NCBI RefSeq assembly: GCF_036370855.1
Contig: NC_088101.1
Span: forward strand, 6,951,501-7,015,500
Origin: Dromaius novaehollandiae
Taxonomy: Eukaryota; Chordata; Aves; Casuariiformes; Dromaiidae
Direction of reading: 5' to 3'
Length of the DNA stretch: 64,000 bases
This document shows, piece by piece, positions 1-13,211 of this stretch; position 1 is the first letter of the stretch, and each line of letters starts with the position of its first letter. The notes beneath the pieces were generated by a model. The model worked only from the letters and a program-made list of their open reading frames with translations, was not told the DNA's origin and ran no database searches. The position numbers and the translations under genes were made by a program.

Positions 1-1127
1 GTGCCGACAGGGCCCAGGCCCCGTGGTGGGGGAGCAGCCACGCTCAGCCAGGTTTGGGCTGCGGGGCTGGTGGGGGCCAGCGTGGTGCAGTAAAGGCCGA
101 GGGACCGGAGCCCAGCGCCCGCCCAGCCCGGGCTGCCCAGCGCCGCGGGGCTGGGCCCTGCCTGCAGGGAGCGGAGGGTCCCCCTGGCCCAGGGGCCTGG
201 CTAACACCCCCTGGTGCCGGGAGGGGAGGGCTGGTGCCTGGTGCCTGTGAAAGGGGCTCGGGGCACTGCTGTGGGGCTGGAATTGGGGGTGGTGCAGGGC
301 TGGGAGGGGAGGGTGAAGGGGCAGTTTGGGGGGCTCAGTCTCCACTTCAGAGCCCCAAATGAGCCCCCGGGGCCTGTCTGGGAGCACCAGAAACGCAGTG
401 CTTAGCCTCCATCTCCAAGTCCTGCATTTCTGGTGCTCCCAGACAGGCCCCGGGGGCTCATTTGGGGGCTCCAAAATGGAGGCTCATCCTGTGAGTCTGG
501 GGCTCAAGCCCAGGCTGCTGGGACTGGTCTCAGAGCTCAGAAAGGGGGCTTAGTCCTGGGTTTGGGTGCTGAAAAACAGGTTGAGGGAGCTGTATTGGGA
601 CTGGGGAAACAGGATGGGGGTCAGGTGTAGGGCTTAGAAAGGGAAGCTAAGTGCTGCGGTTTTGGGGCTCAAAGGTGGGTTGAGGGGGCTGCTGTTGGGG
701 CTCAGAGTCCATTTCTGAGCCCCCAGACCTGTGTTTGAGCTGCAAGAAGGCAGGGTTTAGCTTCCCTTTCTCAGTCCTGCATTTCTGGGCCTCAGAAAGC
801 AGGTGCTGGGGGTTTGGAGACAGAGGCCTGGTCTGGGGTTCTTGAGCTCAAAAAGGGAGACCAAGTCCAGTGTTTTGGGGGCTTGAAAACTGGTCGGGTG
901 GGCTGTTTTGGGGCTCAAAACCAGAGGCTAAGTCCTGCGTTTTTGAGATTTGAAAACACACTCAGCTATCTGTTTTCAGCCCCAGAACCAGAGGCCAAGG
1001 GGGCCTGTTGGTGGGGGGTGGGAGGGGTGTGGGCAGGGCCTGTGGACCCTCCCTGGAGTTGGGGGTCCATGCGCGGGCACCCCGCAGGCAGGGAGGCTGG
1101 CATGCACCAGGCCAAACCTCGCAGTGG
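1..1127 (+). repeat. CpG/minisatellite module, copy A1
   Basis: The stretch runs from a GC-rich CpG-dense part (about 1-250) into a degenerate minisatellite (about 300-1000). The minisatellite is built on variants of AAGTCCTGCATTT and TTTTGGGGCTC, and the module closes with a short tail (1075-1127) containing GGCTGGCATGCACCAGGCC. The same order (CpG-rich part, minisatellite, tail) occurs again at 1128-2540, and in reverse orientation at 39245-40602 and in part at 16391-17010 and 59225-59700. Positions about 30-620 match the reverse complement of 16391-17010 at roughly 90% by eye. No protein-coding function is supported; the reading frames are products of high GC. Confidence 0.7.
353..467. repeat. 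near-perfect palindrome with 19-nt loop
   Basis: Two arms of about 48 nt (353-400 and 420-467) are near-perfect reverse complements, each carrying CTGTCTGGGAGCACCAGAAA or its complement. They flank a 19-nt spacer at 401-419. The DNA could extrude a long hairpin or cruciform. The equivalent palindrome in the inverted copy lies at 16532-16646 and has its spacer in the opposite orientation relative to the arms. Confidence 0.85.
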
Positions 1128-2540
1128 GGGTGGGTCAGTGGGGCGGGGGCGGGACCGGAAGTGTGGCGGGAGCGGGGTTCCGGGGCGGGGCCGGCATCAG
1201 TGCGCGTGCGCGGGCCGCCGCCAGGGGGATCTCAGTCTGGTGCCAGGCGGCTGCGGTGCGGCCCCTTCCGCTGTCGCTCCGTGGCTCGGAGGCGGCCCGG
1301 GCGCTCGGGGCCGGGAGGGCGGCGGCAGGTGAGGAGCGGCGGGGGCTTGGCCGCGGGGCTGGACCGGGCAGGGGGCGCCGGAGCCGGGCCGGGGAGCAGA
1401 GGCTGGAGGGCCGTAGCCCGGCGCCCCCCCGCACCGGCACCGGGGCCGGTCCCTCCCTGCGGCGCCGCCCCGGCCCAGGTCCTGAGCGCGGCCCGGCGCT
1501 GCTGCCGTCGCCCCAGGCCCCGTGCACGGGCCGCTGCCGGGGCTGAACGCGCGGCTCGTTCCCGGCGGCGGCGGCGGCAGGGCCGAGCCCGGCGCCGCAG
1601 GAGGGGGCGAGGTCCGGTGCTCGCGGCGGCCAAGGGGCCCCGCGCCGCGTGCGGGGGCCGCGGGGAGCCCGGGAGCAGGAGGCCGCGGCTGCGAGTGCTG
1701 GAGCAGGGCTGTAGCCTGGCCGCAGGTGGGGGCAGGTGGCGCTGGGGCAGCAACAGGCTTCGGGGGGGGGGGGGGGGAGATGGTTGGGGTGCAGGCTGGG
1801 CCCGGGGCACCACCTGGGGCCTCGAGTGGCAGCTGAGCCGGGTGCTGGGAGCAGAGAGCAGGTCGTGTGTTTTGGGGTCCAGAAACGGAGACGCAGCCGC
1901 TGCTGTGACTCCCAAAACAGCTGACCTCGCCTCTGTTTCCCAGTCCCAAAAATGCACAACCTGAGTCTCTGTTTTGGGGCCACAAAGGGCGGGTTAGTCC
2001 TGTGTTCAAGCACAAGAACAGGCCAATGAGCCCTGGGTTTTGGGGTCCATAAGCGAGGCCAAGTCCTGCATTTTGGAGCCACCAGTGGAGGCTCATGGGG
2101 CTGAAAGCAGCAGCTAAGTGCTGCATTTTGGGGCCACACAGAGCATCTTAGTCCTTATTTTCAAGCACAAGCACAAGCACAGGCCAGTGAGCCCTGGGTT
2201 TGGGGTCCAAAACCAAGGCCAAGTCCTGCATTTGGGGGGCCACCCGTGGAGGCTCACAGGGCTGTTCCTGTGGCTGAAAACAGAGACTAAGTGCTGCGTT
2301 TTGGGGACTTGGAAACAGAGGCGAGTTCAGCTGTTTCCAGCCCCCAGTGGAGGCCAAGGGCAGGCAGGGGTGGGGGCAGGGCACATGGACCCTCCCCAGA
2401 GAGGTGGGTCCATCTGCAAGCCCCCCATAGGCAGGGAGGCTGGCATGCACCAGGCCGAACCTCGCATCTGAGAGAGTCTCTGGCACGAAAGCGGTTTTGG
2501 GGAGGAAACACGATCAGACACTGTCTTCCACTTCCAGTGT
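1128..2540 (+). repeat. CpG/minisatellite module, copy A2
   Basis: This is a second tandem copy of the module: CpG island (1130-1720), a G16 homopolymer (1762-1777), minisatellite (about 1850-2335) and tail (about 2340-2540) with GGCTGGCATGCACCAGGCC. The tail continues into CTGAGAGAGTCTCTGGCACG and a short AT-richer end. The reverse complement of 39245-40602 aligns with this copy through island, minisatellite and tail, so the unit boundaries are reproducible. Confidence 0.7.
1130..1328 (+). promoter_or_regulatory. CpG-island promoter-like segment with 5' splice site
   Basis: Dense CpG with GGGGCGGGGC-type GC boxes and an NRF1-like alternating core TGCGCGTGCGCG at 1201-1212. It ends in a good donor, GGCGGCAG|GTGAGG, with GT at 1329. 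The layout resembles a TATA-less housekeeping promoter with a non-coding first exon on the plus strand. The homologous segment at about 40.1-40.4 kb keeps the NRF1-like site but not this donor. No downstream plus-strand gene is identifiable, so activity is inferred only. Confidence 0.45.
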
Positions 2541-2745
2541 TTATTCCACATTTGTACAATACTTGGAATATTTTATTCAATGTGTGTATTGAGTATGTAC
2601 ACTGTTAATAATATTGCATACATATTGAGTTTACCATATTTATATTATATATAACATAATATGCACTATTAAACTATGATATTAATATGCAAGCTGTGAC
2701 AGTGATTGATTTATGACCTTGTCAGTCACCACCATTGCTGTAATG
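2541..2745. other. AT-rich spacer, no gene seen
   Basis: The composition changes abruptly to AT-rich sequence with TATATT/ATATTA runs. It separates the GC-rich module from the GC-rich tandem repeat. Nothing else is supportable here. Confidence 0.6.
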
Positions 2746-2749
2746 AGGC

Positions 2750-3960
2750 CAAGCCCTAAGGAGCCAGAGCTGAGCTGTGAGGAGCCCCTGCTGTGCTCCC
2801 AGCAGGGTTCCCAAGGAGGCCCAGAGCCAGGTGGGCCCAGGCAGGTCGTCCCCAACCAGGAGCAGGGCCCCGCACAGGGCAGGAGGGAGGCGAGCAGAGG
2901 CATCCTGCTGCGAGCAGGGAGCCGGGCAGCTTCTGTCCAGGAGGAAACAAACCTCACACTGCCTCTCTGTGCCACAGTACTCCCAGCTTCATTGCGGAGT
3001 GCAGAAAGGAGATGCGAGGCCATTGCGTGGTGTCAGCAGCCCCTGGCCAGGACACAGAGACAGGCAGCAAGGCTGGAGCTGTTACTCACCAGTGACACAG
3101 CCCTCCCAGGCTCCTTAGGGAGAAGGCACCAGGGGAAAATGCCCCCCCTGGCTCACCAGGAAGCACCTCCGAGGTCCCCGTGGGGGTGAGAGGCGCCGGG
3201 ACGCAGCCCCTGCTGCCGGACACACTGTCCCAGGCTCTGCGTGCAGGCGGCAGCGTCCGAGAGCCAGTGCTGGGGCGATGCAGGGGCGTTTGCACTGGCC
3301 ATCCCAGACAGCACTGCTGGGGCTCCTCTGTCCCTGGAAAAGAGAAAAAAAAGTTTCAGGAGAGGCCCAGCACCACCACAAGCCACCCCAGGCCCCACAG
3401 TGGGGCTATTCCCCAGCGCAGCCTCACCTGGGCACAGGTCAAGGCACCTCTGGAGCTGGAGCTGAGCTGTTCGGAGCCAGCGCTGTAAGGAGCCCGCGCT
3501 GTGCTCCCAGCAGGGTTTCCAAGAGCCAGGTGGACGCAGGCAGGTCATCCCCAGCCAGGAGCTCTTAAATGCAGGAGCAGGGCCACACACGGGGCAGGAG
3601 GGAGGCGAGTTGGAGTGCTGGGGTGAAGCTGTGGCATTTGCACCGGCCGTCCCAGACAGCACTGCTGGGGCTCCTCTGTCCCTGGAAAAGTAAAAAGCAA
3701 AAAACAAACACAAAAAAGTAGTGCAGGGCATTTCAGGAGAGGCCCAGCACCACCACAAGCCACCCCCAGGCACCCGGCTTGGCCGTGCCCACCCCGCCGG
3801 GCACCCCGCGGCCCCCCACGCTCAGCGCTGGAGCTGTGGCACAGACACTGCAGCCCTGCCACAGCCTCCCCGGGCAGAGCTGCCCCGCGGGGCTCGGCCT
3901 GAGCCCGGCAGCAGCCTGGGGGAAGGTTTTCAGCCAAAACAAAGAGCACTACAGGCCATA
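2750..3960. repeat. GC-rich tandem repeat, period about 349 bp
   Basis: GCAGGTCGTC at 2841 recurs as GCAGGTCATC at 3540 (two periods). GACAGCACTGCTGGGGCTCC with its flanks recurs at about 3302 and 3650 (one period, 348 bp). Each unit carries GTGCTCCCAGCAGGGTT, CCCGCACAGGGCAGGAGGGA-type and CTGTCCCTGGAAAAG blocks, with small indels between units. About three units are recognisable. No convincing splice-flanked coding exon was found, so I treat the reading frames on both strands as incidental. Confidence 0.65.
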
Positions 3961-4334
3961 ACGACAGGCATGTAAGAGCTCTCATTCCCAAGAGTCAGCA
4001 AAAGTTAGGGCTCATTCAAAAAAAACCCAATAGATTTGAAAACTAGCTTTTCCAAACTGCATCAAGCCACCTGAAGGGTATTCAGCCATACAAGCAAGTG
4101 GCCTGACTATTAACAAACAATTCAACAGAACAGAGGCTTAGAAATAACACTGAATCTTTGCAACAACTCATCTCAGTGTGGACTACAAATCGTGTTTCCC
4201 CATTTCTGGTTGAAGACAGTAGGGACAGACAGGTCATAATCAGCCAAGTACAGCCACAGTTACAGGCCAGACCATTCGAGGAGACCCATCTCACTAACTA
4301 GACCCAAGCAGACACACAAACCGATCCACGTTAC

Positions 4335-7300
4335 CTGGTCTAGGTCCTCAGGGTGGAAAACCTGGTCTTTCCCTTGGATGCTGTTCACGTACGCGAGGAG
4401 GCTGAGACTGAGCTTCGGGTTTAGTTTCAAACTCTTGGCTGAAACAGGAGGAAAACACCCATTATTAAACACCGTGTATTAAAGAAAAGCCCCAGTTAAA
4501 AACTAAAAAAAAACTAAAAAAAAACAAAAACAAAAAAAACACCAAAAATCAGGCAAGACAGGTAAGCGGCATGCACAAGACAAACTCGGGAAGATATGCA
4601 TCCATGTCAATGTGTTTGTGTTTAGAAATTGATTTTTTTCACCTCTATCAATTCCTCTGTACCAATCCAGGACTGCAGTGTTCAATTTTGTCTACTAAAA
4701 GGTGCAAAGCAAACATCTCTGAATCAGAACTTTTCCCCAAATGCACCGCTAAAGTGAACTTTCTGTGTTTGACCAGGCATTGAGACCCCCAACGCCCCAT
4801 AATTCAAGAATCCCTTGACCTGGCTAAACCCCTCCCATACATCAAATAAAGCTTCCTCACGCCAAGCTCAAAGTTGAAGGATTAGCGGGGGGTCCAAGAC
4901 AAACATGAAGAGATGGAGAAATCACATTTTCCATTCAAGCCCCTGAAGGATTCTTTTTCTAGAGTGCTGGAGAAGTGTAAGGCAGCTACTGAAAAGCAAG
5001 AGGAAAACCAAACAAAAGCCTTCAGAAGCACATTTCTGATATAAAAAAGCCACCTGAAACAACAATTTCTACAGACTACCTGCTGAGATTCCTCCTCAAC
5101 TTTCGTTATGTCAAGGTCACGATGTACAGAGGACAACCTGGAAATTCTCAGGAACAAGAACATCTCAGTCAAACTTTTGCAAGCAAAAAAGGCTTTTAAA
5201 GGTATTTTGAAGAAGAGACAGACAGAACTTTCAAAACTATTTCCAAGCAGCCTGTTGGTTACTGAAACAATTTCCAACCTTTTTCAAAATCCATTTTTTG
5301 TACAACAGTCCAGCAGCTGCTGCTGCACTTGCTTATCATCTTGGAAAACCAAAATAATTTGTAGAAGCTACAAGATGAACACTAGCTTCCGAGTAAGGTT
5401 ACACAAGGACAATGGCTATAAGCTCAGTCTATCAGACTGCCACTGAAAAGGAGCTCATGTTAAGCAGCTCCCTTGTTTTCCTTCAAGGACTCAAGGCAAC
5501 TGACAGTTGCGACTGGAGAACCCCTGACAGGGAAAAAAGACATGAAACACCCAGGTATTATGCACCAAATAAGTGTCTTAGTCCTCCTATTGCTTGTGCT
5601 CTATTCAGCTAGGCATTACCTTGTCTTTCAAACATTTCTGGAATCAGTATTTCAACTCCAAGAATCAGCTGGAAAAATCATCATACCTCCTTCTGGCTCA
5701 TAACATCACCACCATCTTTTACTCACACATCTTTACTGCATTAAAAATTACACCTCTGAAGAAAAACTCAAGATGTTTCCATCCTCCATTGCTTAGACTC
5801 TTACTGCTGTCAGGGTTAAATACTCTTCCCCTACCCCAACCAGAGCAAAAATCTGCTAAGTCACTGATGTCCCTCTTCTAGATCTTGTTATAACAGAAAA
5901 CTGCTTTGCATTCCACTGAACTTCTCACCTCCCACGTAAATACTTTCTCTATACCTAACCAAAAAGCAGCTCATCTCATTAGTTGCTTTCTAACCAGTAC
6001 CACCCCCTTTCACAGAGAAAAGCTGCCTCAGTGCTCTCTGGTGCTGCTCAAAGATGTGAGCACTTCTGCAAATCTGTGCTCTGCCAAAATACTGTAATCA
6101 TTAGCAGCATCCCAAGGTTCCTGTAAAGAGCTGCCAGTTACAGTCCAAGCAGCAGCTAATTCAAAGACTAAAGGAGTGCTCAGCCCGGGAGCAAGTTATG
6201 CCACAAATCTCAACCTACCAGAGCCTTGAGAACAACTCCGGAAAAGATGACAGCGTCTCCGTTCGCTCCTAGAGCTCCAAAGGAGAAGGACATGGGCCTC
6301 TTTCTGCCACTGCAGTGCTACTGGCCATGACAGCAAAAACAGTTAGCCACAAGCCTTTCCTCAGTTTGGAACAGAATACCCTCCTCAAACAGAGGAGGAC
6401 GGGCAGAAAGGGCGAGACACGAGGTGGCTCCAAAGGCCGGTACAATTCTATTCCGGAAATCTTCAAGGTTTAAAAGCCTCTCCAGAGTGAGATGTTTGCC
6501 ACACTGATGACACGTGCATGCAAAGAACCAACTAGCCAAGCAAAGCAACCAACCAACCACACAAAACAAAGGAAAATAAAAAAAGCACATCCCCTCACCT
6601 GGATTCCAGCAGTCAGGTTAGATGCATAGCTCAGATCGCTGCCACGCTGTCTCGGAGGCAAACAGGGACCACGTAAGCACTCTCTGAAAGGCACTCGTCA
6701 GTCACTTCCACAAAGGCATCACAGACTGACACGAGCTACCGAGCCAAAAATGCTAACCATCCTAAACCGAGAGAGGACAGAGCAGCTTTCAGAGCCTTCT
6801 CTTCAGTTAAACCTTGCTCCATAAAACTGAAGTCGGCCTTAAAATACCTTGGACTTCCAGCACAGTTATGTTTAATGCACAGATCCCTCCACAGAAAAAA
6901 TTTAAAGTCTATTTAAAGTCTGAAGAGATTTTAGGTGGTGAGGTGAATGAAGCCTGTATAAACACCAACCTCATCTTGAGCTCACCATTTCCAAGCCCAA
7001 AGGAAAGGGTCAAGGAGTACCCTGCCTGCCTCCCCACCACCACCTCTAGGACAGCTACGGTATGAATGCCAGCAGAAGGTCAGGATGGCTTTCTGTTTAC
7101 AGTAAAGAGCAAGACATGCAGCTAATGAGTGCAGAACAAGTAAAGGCACTCTCGCAACAGGCAAGGGCATCTCTCCCTCTTGCAGCAGGTCATTTTTTTT
7201 TAAGCTCGTGGTAAAAGTCCAAGTGCCTGGTCTGCACCAGATCTCTGAGACTACTCACAAACACCAGCTATCCTGAGGTTAAAAACTAAGTCTCTTCTTT

Positions 7301-10300
7301 GCTGTAAAGAGAAGGTCCAACTTATCACTGCAGGTTGCTATTGGTCAGTGACAATTTCTAATCACCCACAAAGAGAAAAAGAGCAAGGATTACCTCAGCA
7401 AGGAATGCCGACCTGTTTAACTCCACAGCTGTCAACAGATAGGACCTGAACGGGTTTGTATCTGAAACACCACACATGAAGTCCTCCAAGGTGTTCCGAG
7501 CTATACCAAGGAGGTTTCATTTAAAACTTGATAAAAGACGGGGAAAAAAACTGGAGCGATGGAAGGAGAGGGCCGAGACAAACAGTTTCTGGACTGTTTT
7601 GTAACATCACTGATGCTGGTTTGAGCAGCATCCCCTCCCCACCCACCGGTGCAATCTACTATCCTTGTTTACATGTACCAGACATTAATGAAGGCAAGAG
7701 CACGGGAACAAACTGCTGCTGCTTTGTAACCCCTTGTAGAAATAGTTTGGGTGCCTTTTCCACCAGCTTTCTGCACACCATGTCTGAAAAGCATGCAAGA
7801 GAAGGAATTGAGAACAGACTATCCTGTCTCCAAAAGAGTTGAGAGAGTTAAAATCCTGCCTGTTCCTCTCTTGTTCAAAAACTTCCATGCAAATTACTTG
7901 AACATGAAGTCACAGCAAACGTAATCTAAAAGGTGGAAACCACAACGAGCTGCAGAGGCAACATAAAGAAGGTTCAGCTGGACACCTACAGCCTATAGTC
8001 TGTTCTCTGGACTAGATCATTTTAAATGATTCTTCAGTCATATTACAAAAATCTACTCTCTCTATTGCAACTAAAAGCACTGAAAAGCCTGTTCTGGTTT
8101 TGTATAAGGAAAACCTATTTTGCACTAAAAAAGAAGCACCGTTTTGACTGCTCAAATACCACCTGAATGCTCAAAGCCCTTTTGAAGCCGATGAAAGCAG
8201 ACAGGCTTCCCAACTCCTTACGCAGCCATCATCTGATTTTCATGACAACCTTGTCGGACCAAAAGCAATACCATACAAGGCAGATTTTTTTTTTTTTTTT
8301 TAAACATGCTTTTGGCTGAAGAGCAATCCTAGACTGGTTCCTCTCTGTCAATAAAAAATGGAGAAGAAACCACTGCAAAAACAACAGCTGCAATAACACA
8401 GCTGCTCTACTAAAAGTTGCAGTCTTTGTAAAAGGCTGGACATGAGCTGCGCGATATACGCGCCTGTGGAACAGCATCAGTAAAACAGATTAAAGCGCAT
8501 GATTTTTTTTTATTTCGAGGGCTCTTTGTTTACATGGAGGCAGCTGAATTGAGAGTCTCAGGTCATCTCACACCAAGTTTTTTGGCATGTGCAGGACATG
8601 AGCTACCACCCGGTCCAACTTTCTTTCTCTGGTCCTCTGAAAAATGGTGCAATCCCTTTTGCTGCTGGGGCACTTCTGCCAACGAAATACCCCTTTCGCA
8701 CATGCATTAGGAAACTACTATTTTGGGGGGTTTCTTGTGCTTTTTGTTGTTTTTCTTTTTAAGCCAAACCATATCCCAAAAAGACAGGCCAAAGAAAAAC
8801 CTTCAGTAGTCATTTCCTGATTGCATATTAACAGCTTTTAACTTCACCACCACCCAAAGTTCCGCCTGTTAAGTGTACGTGCCTTCAGCTGTGACAAGAA
8901 GGTGAGTGCATTAACATTGAAGACACAATTCATTTGTGAAATTTCAGCCATGCAATCTGATCTGTTAAGAACTGAAGCAGTTTGCAGAAGTAATGAGACA
9001 ACCCAAGGTGTTCACAGAGGGGTTACCTGTGAGACGGTGCTTTAACGTGGGGTGGAATTGCAGATGAAGAAACAGTCCCACAGAGGCAGGTTTTTACTGG
9101 TCACCGAAGCCCAAGAGAAAGCCTGCAGGAAACGCCACAAACCTGGGCTGCTCATCACAGCAAACCGCTGACATTCCTGCAGGGAAACTCGTCTGCTGAA
9201 AATACACTTTTGGTTCACATGCAGCTATTAAATCATTGCTGTGCCAGCATTACCTCGACGATACAGAAGGATTTGCAGTTCTAACCAGCTGTGGACTCCA
9301 ACAGCACCGATCGAGCAGGTACCGTACTCACTGCCACTATGTGAGTGAGCTCAGCTCCCTCAGCATCCCGAGATCGCTGCTTTCCGTGATGTAATCAAAC
9401 CTAGGACTGAAGGCAGACGCTGCCCTGGGCGGGTGCGTGCCCTGGCTGCATTTAGTGCCACCGAGCCCAGCAGGACCTGCGCACTGCCCCCCGCCACACC
9501 CCAGACCGCCCCGTGCAGGTGACAGCAGCCAGGAGCCACGAGGCAGGAGGGGTGTTTCCTGGCCAGCAGCCGGGCACAGGCACTCACCGGACACCGCCTC
9601 CCTCCCGCGCCGGCATCCCCCAGCGCTCCGTGTCCGGGCTGCGCTCCTCGCCGCGGCTCAGGCTGAGCTTTCCCCGCTCAGCCGCTCCCGCGTGGCATCA
9701 CCTGCGCTGGCAAAGGCCCTCGCAAGGGACCGGCTGCAGAGCCGCAGCGAGCAGGACCCGGCTCTCGCCCGAGCAGCAGCTCCCGCCCCAGCGCTGGGCT
9801 GGACCTCGGGATCTCGCTGTGATGGAGCAGCTGGGGATCACGGCCGCTCCCCACGAGGCTCCCGTCAGTCAGACACAGCCATCACAGCACCACCGCCGCA
9901 CACAGCACCACCGCAGCAGAGCCAACCCACACGACCGCGTTGCACAGGGCCCAGAGCCGCCCCCTCCCCAACCACCCTGTTGCAGCAGCGCCCGGTGCCA
10001 ACGGCCCCTCCCTGCGTTACCGAGGCCCTCGGAGGAACAAGGAGCATCTCTGACCCCCAACAGCAGAAACCCTGCTCCCCTCACGGGGAAAGCAGTAGAA
10101 ATGCTTTGCCCAGGCTCGGCCGTGTAGCTCAGCAGCTGCTGTTCAGAGGGAAACACTGACACCTGATGAAAAGTTGTAGTTTACAGAGCATGCCTTGCTC
10201 CTGATTTGGTCCTCTGATAGTCACTAACATTTTCCTTTCAGGTAAAACAATGACCTTTCATTCATGATAAATTAGCAGCTGCCTGTTACCTTCTCCAGGG

Positions 10301-13211
10301 TTAAGTGTTCCTGTACTCCAAGTCACCAGTTTTATTACACAAAGGCTGCAGCTGCAGTCCCTGTTTTCCAGGGCACTAAAACACCCAGACCACCACCATC
10401 TGCTTTTTCACCATTTAAAAAAATAAGGGCAAAGTCAGGACTAGCTTCTCTCTGACAGCCTGTACCTCAGGCATATGATCACCTCCAGAAATTAGATGCT
10501 TCTTCAGCCTATCTGTAAATCCACCTTCCTTCCATCCGCACAGCCTATGGGAAAGAGAGCACATCTCATGGCTCAGAAAGATGCAGACTTCAGAGTACTC
10601 CTTTGGAAGCTGCACTGAGTTCAGGGTTGGGGGTAATACTCATGTTAATTCATTGAAGAAAAGGTTGAGGCCAAACCAGAGGACTTGGAGCATTTAAAAA
10701 GCAAGAACAGCAGTGTTCTGCCACTGGGAGAGGACACAGCTACCTAGAGGCCTTGATCTCTGAGAGCTCCTAAAGGAAAAGACTGGGATTTCTGCAATAA
10801 GAAAAGATCACTGCAAAGCAGCACCTAGTGACAAATGCTGCAATGTCTCTGGGATGTGATTTCCATGCCTGCTGCTTAGGTCTTTCATCTAACTAGACAT
10901 TATCTGCTCTTCTCACTGTATACATCAGTTTCCTTCCACAAAGATGTCAACATGGCACCATCAAGAGGACCCAGTACGCCCATGTTTGCTTAGGCTGCAT
11001 AACCACATTCATTCTGCATTGAGTTCCTCTAGTCTATCTAAACAGAAAAACTGTATTTATCAACAAAGTACTCCAGCATCTTACAAAAACCCCTCTCCTT
11101 TTGTGTCACAGTTCACTCAGACTGTTTCAAGGGTTTAATTCTCTCCCCTTCTCTGGTGCCTGGCAGACCCTGCTTTGCCTCACGCGGCAATGCTTCTTCA
11201 TTACCTACAATGCTTGCAGTGTTTTACCGTGACATTTCAAATGCTGCAGTTACAGCCTTTCCAGGGGAACTGAACCACAGGCTCTCTGTGAAGGTAGCCA
11301 TGGCTCAAATCTTATGAAATCCTGCAATCAAGAGAGATGAACAGCTGTCTGAGGAAGGGGGGGAGGCAGGAGGGGCGTTTAATTTAGGGTCATCGTACCT
11401 GCGGCACAGACTCTTTTCTGCGCCTCTCCACAGCAGACGAACCAGCATCCACTTGTCATCTGACCCGTCATTCATGGACTGCCTGGATTAGTGTCTTCTG
11501 TTCGTTTTGGCTGCAGTCTGTTGGGAGAAAAAGTTATTCGGGGTGGGAAAACTAGAAGCAACAAAAGCAACGACTCTGTCTTTGACAAGCTGCTCCACTA
11601 CTACTCTTTCTTTCTTTCGTCCTCTGGCTGTTGAAGGCAGCCCCTTCCCTTTGGAGCACAGCTCCGGCTCGTGGCTGACACCCATCCTCACCTCAGTCTC
11701 CGGGATTTGGGGCTGCTTGCTGGAAAAGATTTTAGCCTTTGTCGGATGCTGTGAGTACACGCTTGCAATGTACCTTGTATTTTCTTTCAGGAGCATAAAA
11801 CTGAAGAGGAAGACCACCCTTCACATCATCTCAGCAGCTCCACTTTCTCTGCCACAGAATAAAGAGCAACACTCATATTTTTCCCCCCCTTCAAATGACA
11901 GCACAGCTTTAAGCCGTGTTCCTCCATGTTTGCCAAAGTGTTTCCAAGTGTTAGGCGTCTGGTTTTTCAGAGAGTAGGTGAAAAGCTTAGCTCCCAGTAA
12001 AATGCATGAAGTCTGAAAAAGAGGTCATCTCAGAAATCTGTTATGTAACACATCTTTAAAGAAGCTACTTCTCTCTATGTCTGGCAGCACCCGTTGCCAA
12101 TCGGGACAAGAAAAGAGCACTTCTGGGAAGGGGATGCACTGGTTCTGCTCAGCAGAGCGTCCGGAGAGGAGGACAGAGTCTCTCAGGAAAAGCCTGAAGG
12201 CTTACCGCGAGGACATGGGACACATCAAATGATGCACAACATACAGACAGAGCCATGAATCCACCTGATCTTCACTTTCTGATTTCTTCTGATCTAATGA
12301 AAATGCCAAACAAGGCAGGATTTGCTAGGTACGGTAAGTTCCCATTATAATAATAACTATAATAATTTATATTTAATTATTATAATAATTTCTGTGGCTC
12401 TTTGATACCCGCATATATTTATACACTTGTCCAAACCTAAACTATATTTCCTCCTTAATGAAAACCTGGTAATTTTTCCCATCAGCCCAAGTGGCATGCT
12501 CTTTACAACTCTGTAGTCCAAGCGTCTAATCCTGCAAGATAGTGCTTACAGTAGCTGGTTCAATTAAAACCTAGTTGCATCTCTCCTACTTTCAACATTC
12601 ATTATTTTGAAATACAAAGACTACTTTTAATTCTCTCTCCTCCTTCAAGAGTATTTTCCCAAAACACAGATTTGCATGAAGAAATTTGGATACAAATAGG
12701 CACTGCGTGATCCTGACCATTCTCCACAGTACAGCAGCATTTCACAGAGCAGAGGGTCACTGCCAGGGGGTCTGAGTCTCTCTGCTTTGCAGCCTAACAC
12801 CAAAATCTTTCTCTTTTGTTTCATGGGAACCTCGGGAAGCCACAGTCAGGACTGGCGCCTCGCTGGGCTAGAGGGTGGATAAGCAGCTGTGAGGACGGGG
12901 GAAAGTTTGCAGTCCTCCCTGCTTTTTCCAGTGCACATCTATTTCCTTATGAAAAGCGTTAACAGCTGCTCCAGATGAGTTCTGGTAGTTCTAGAGACAA
13001 GCACTTTGAGGTGCTTTGGGCAAATATACCTGATCTTGCTCTGCAAAGACTTTTCACATTAGATTAATCCACTCTTCACATCAACTGAACAAACCAGCAA
13101 GGCCGGCAGTCCTTTGACATGGGCACCTGCCTCTTGCAATATGGATTAAAGTCATAAGACTCATTTCTTACATACCATAGGACCTTTCTGAGAGCATCAC
13201 AGACACCTTGG
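4335..13211 (-). CDS. exon-like blocks of an unrecognised multi-exon gene
   Basis: Several short minus-strand blocks look like real coding exons with consensus acceptors and donors. They are 13172-13211, 11399-11482 (…[17 protein letters not shown]…), 7394-7428 ([11 protein letters not shown]), 6599-6646 ([16 protein letters not shown]), 6219-6309 (…[19 protein letters not shown]…), 5080-5137 (…[16 protein letters not shown]) and 4335-4438 (…[19 protein letters not shown]…). The joins 13172-13211 to 11399-11482, and 7394-7428 to 6599-6646, are phase-compatible. The other joins are not, so exons are missing from my list or the gene is decayed. No start or stop codon was assigned. I do not recognise the family. 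The 6.2-6.65 kb part has a diverged inverted copy near 31 kb. Confidence 0.4.
8278..8302. repeat. poly-T tract
   Basis: A run of about 19 T follows GCAGATT. It is a simple homopolymer within AT-rich intronic or intergenic DNA, and no adjoining SINE or LINE body was recognised. Confidence 0.6.
9400..10060. other. GC-rich island inside AT-rich region
   Basis: A local rise in GC and CpG within the 4-16 kb AT-rich segment, with CAGCACCACCGC-type short repeats around 9870-9920. It could be a CpG-island promoter or first exon of the minus-strand locus, but no donor or coding start could be tied to it. Confidence 0.3.
12342..12392. repeat. TAA-rich microsatellite
   Basis: An interrupted (ATAATA)n/(TTATTA)n run of about 50 bp. 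Simple sequence only. Confidence 0.7.

Noticed and set aside
1008-2139. Overlapping 240-330 codon frames on both strands
   Set aside because: GC-driven frames across a CpG island and minisatellite; both strands are open at once and no codon pattern supports either.
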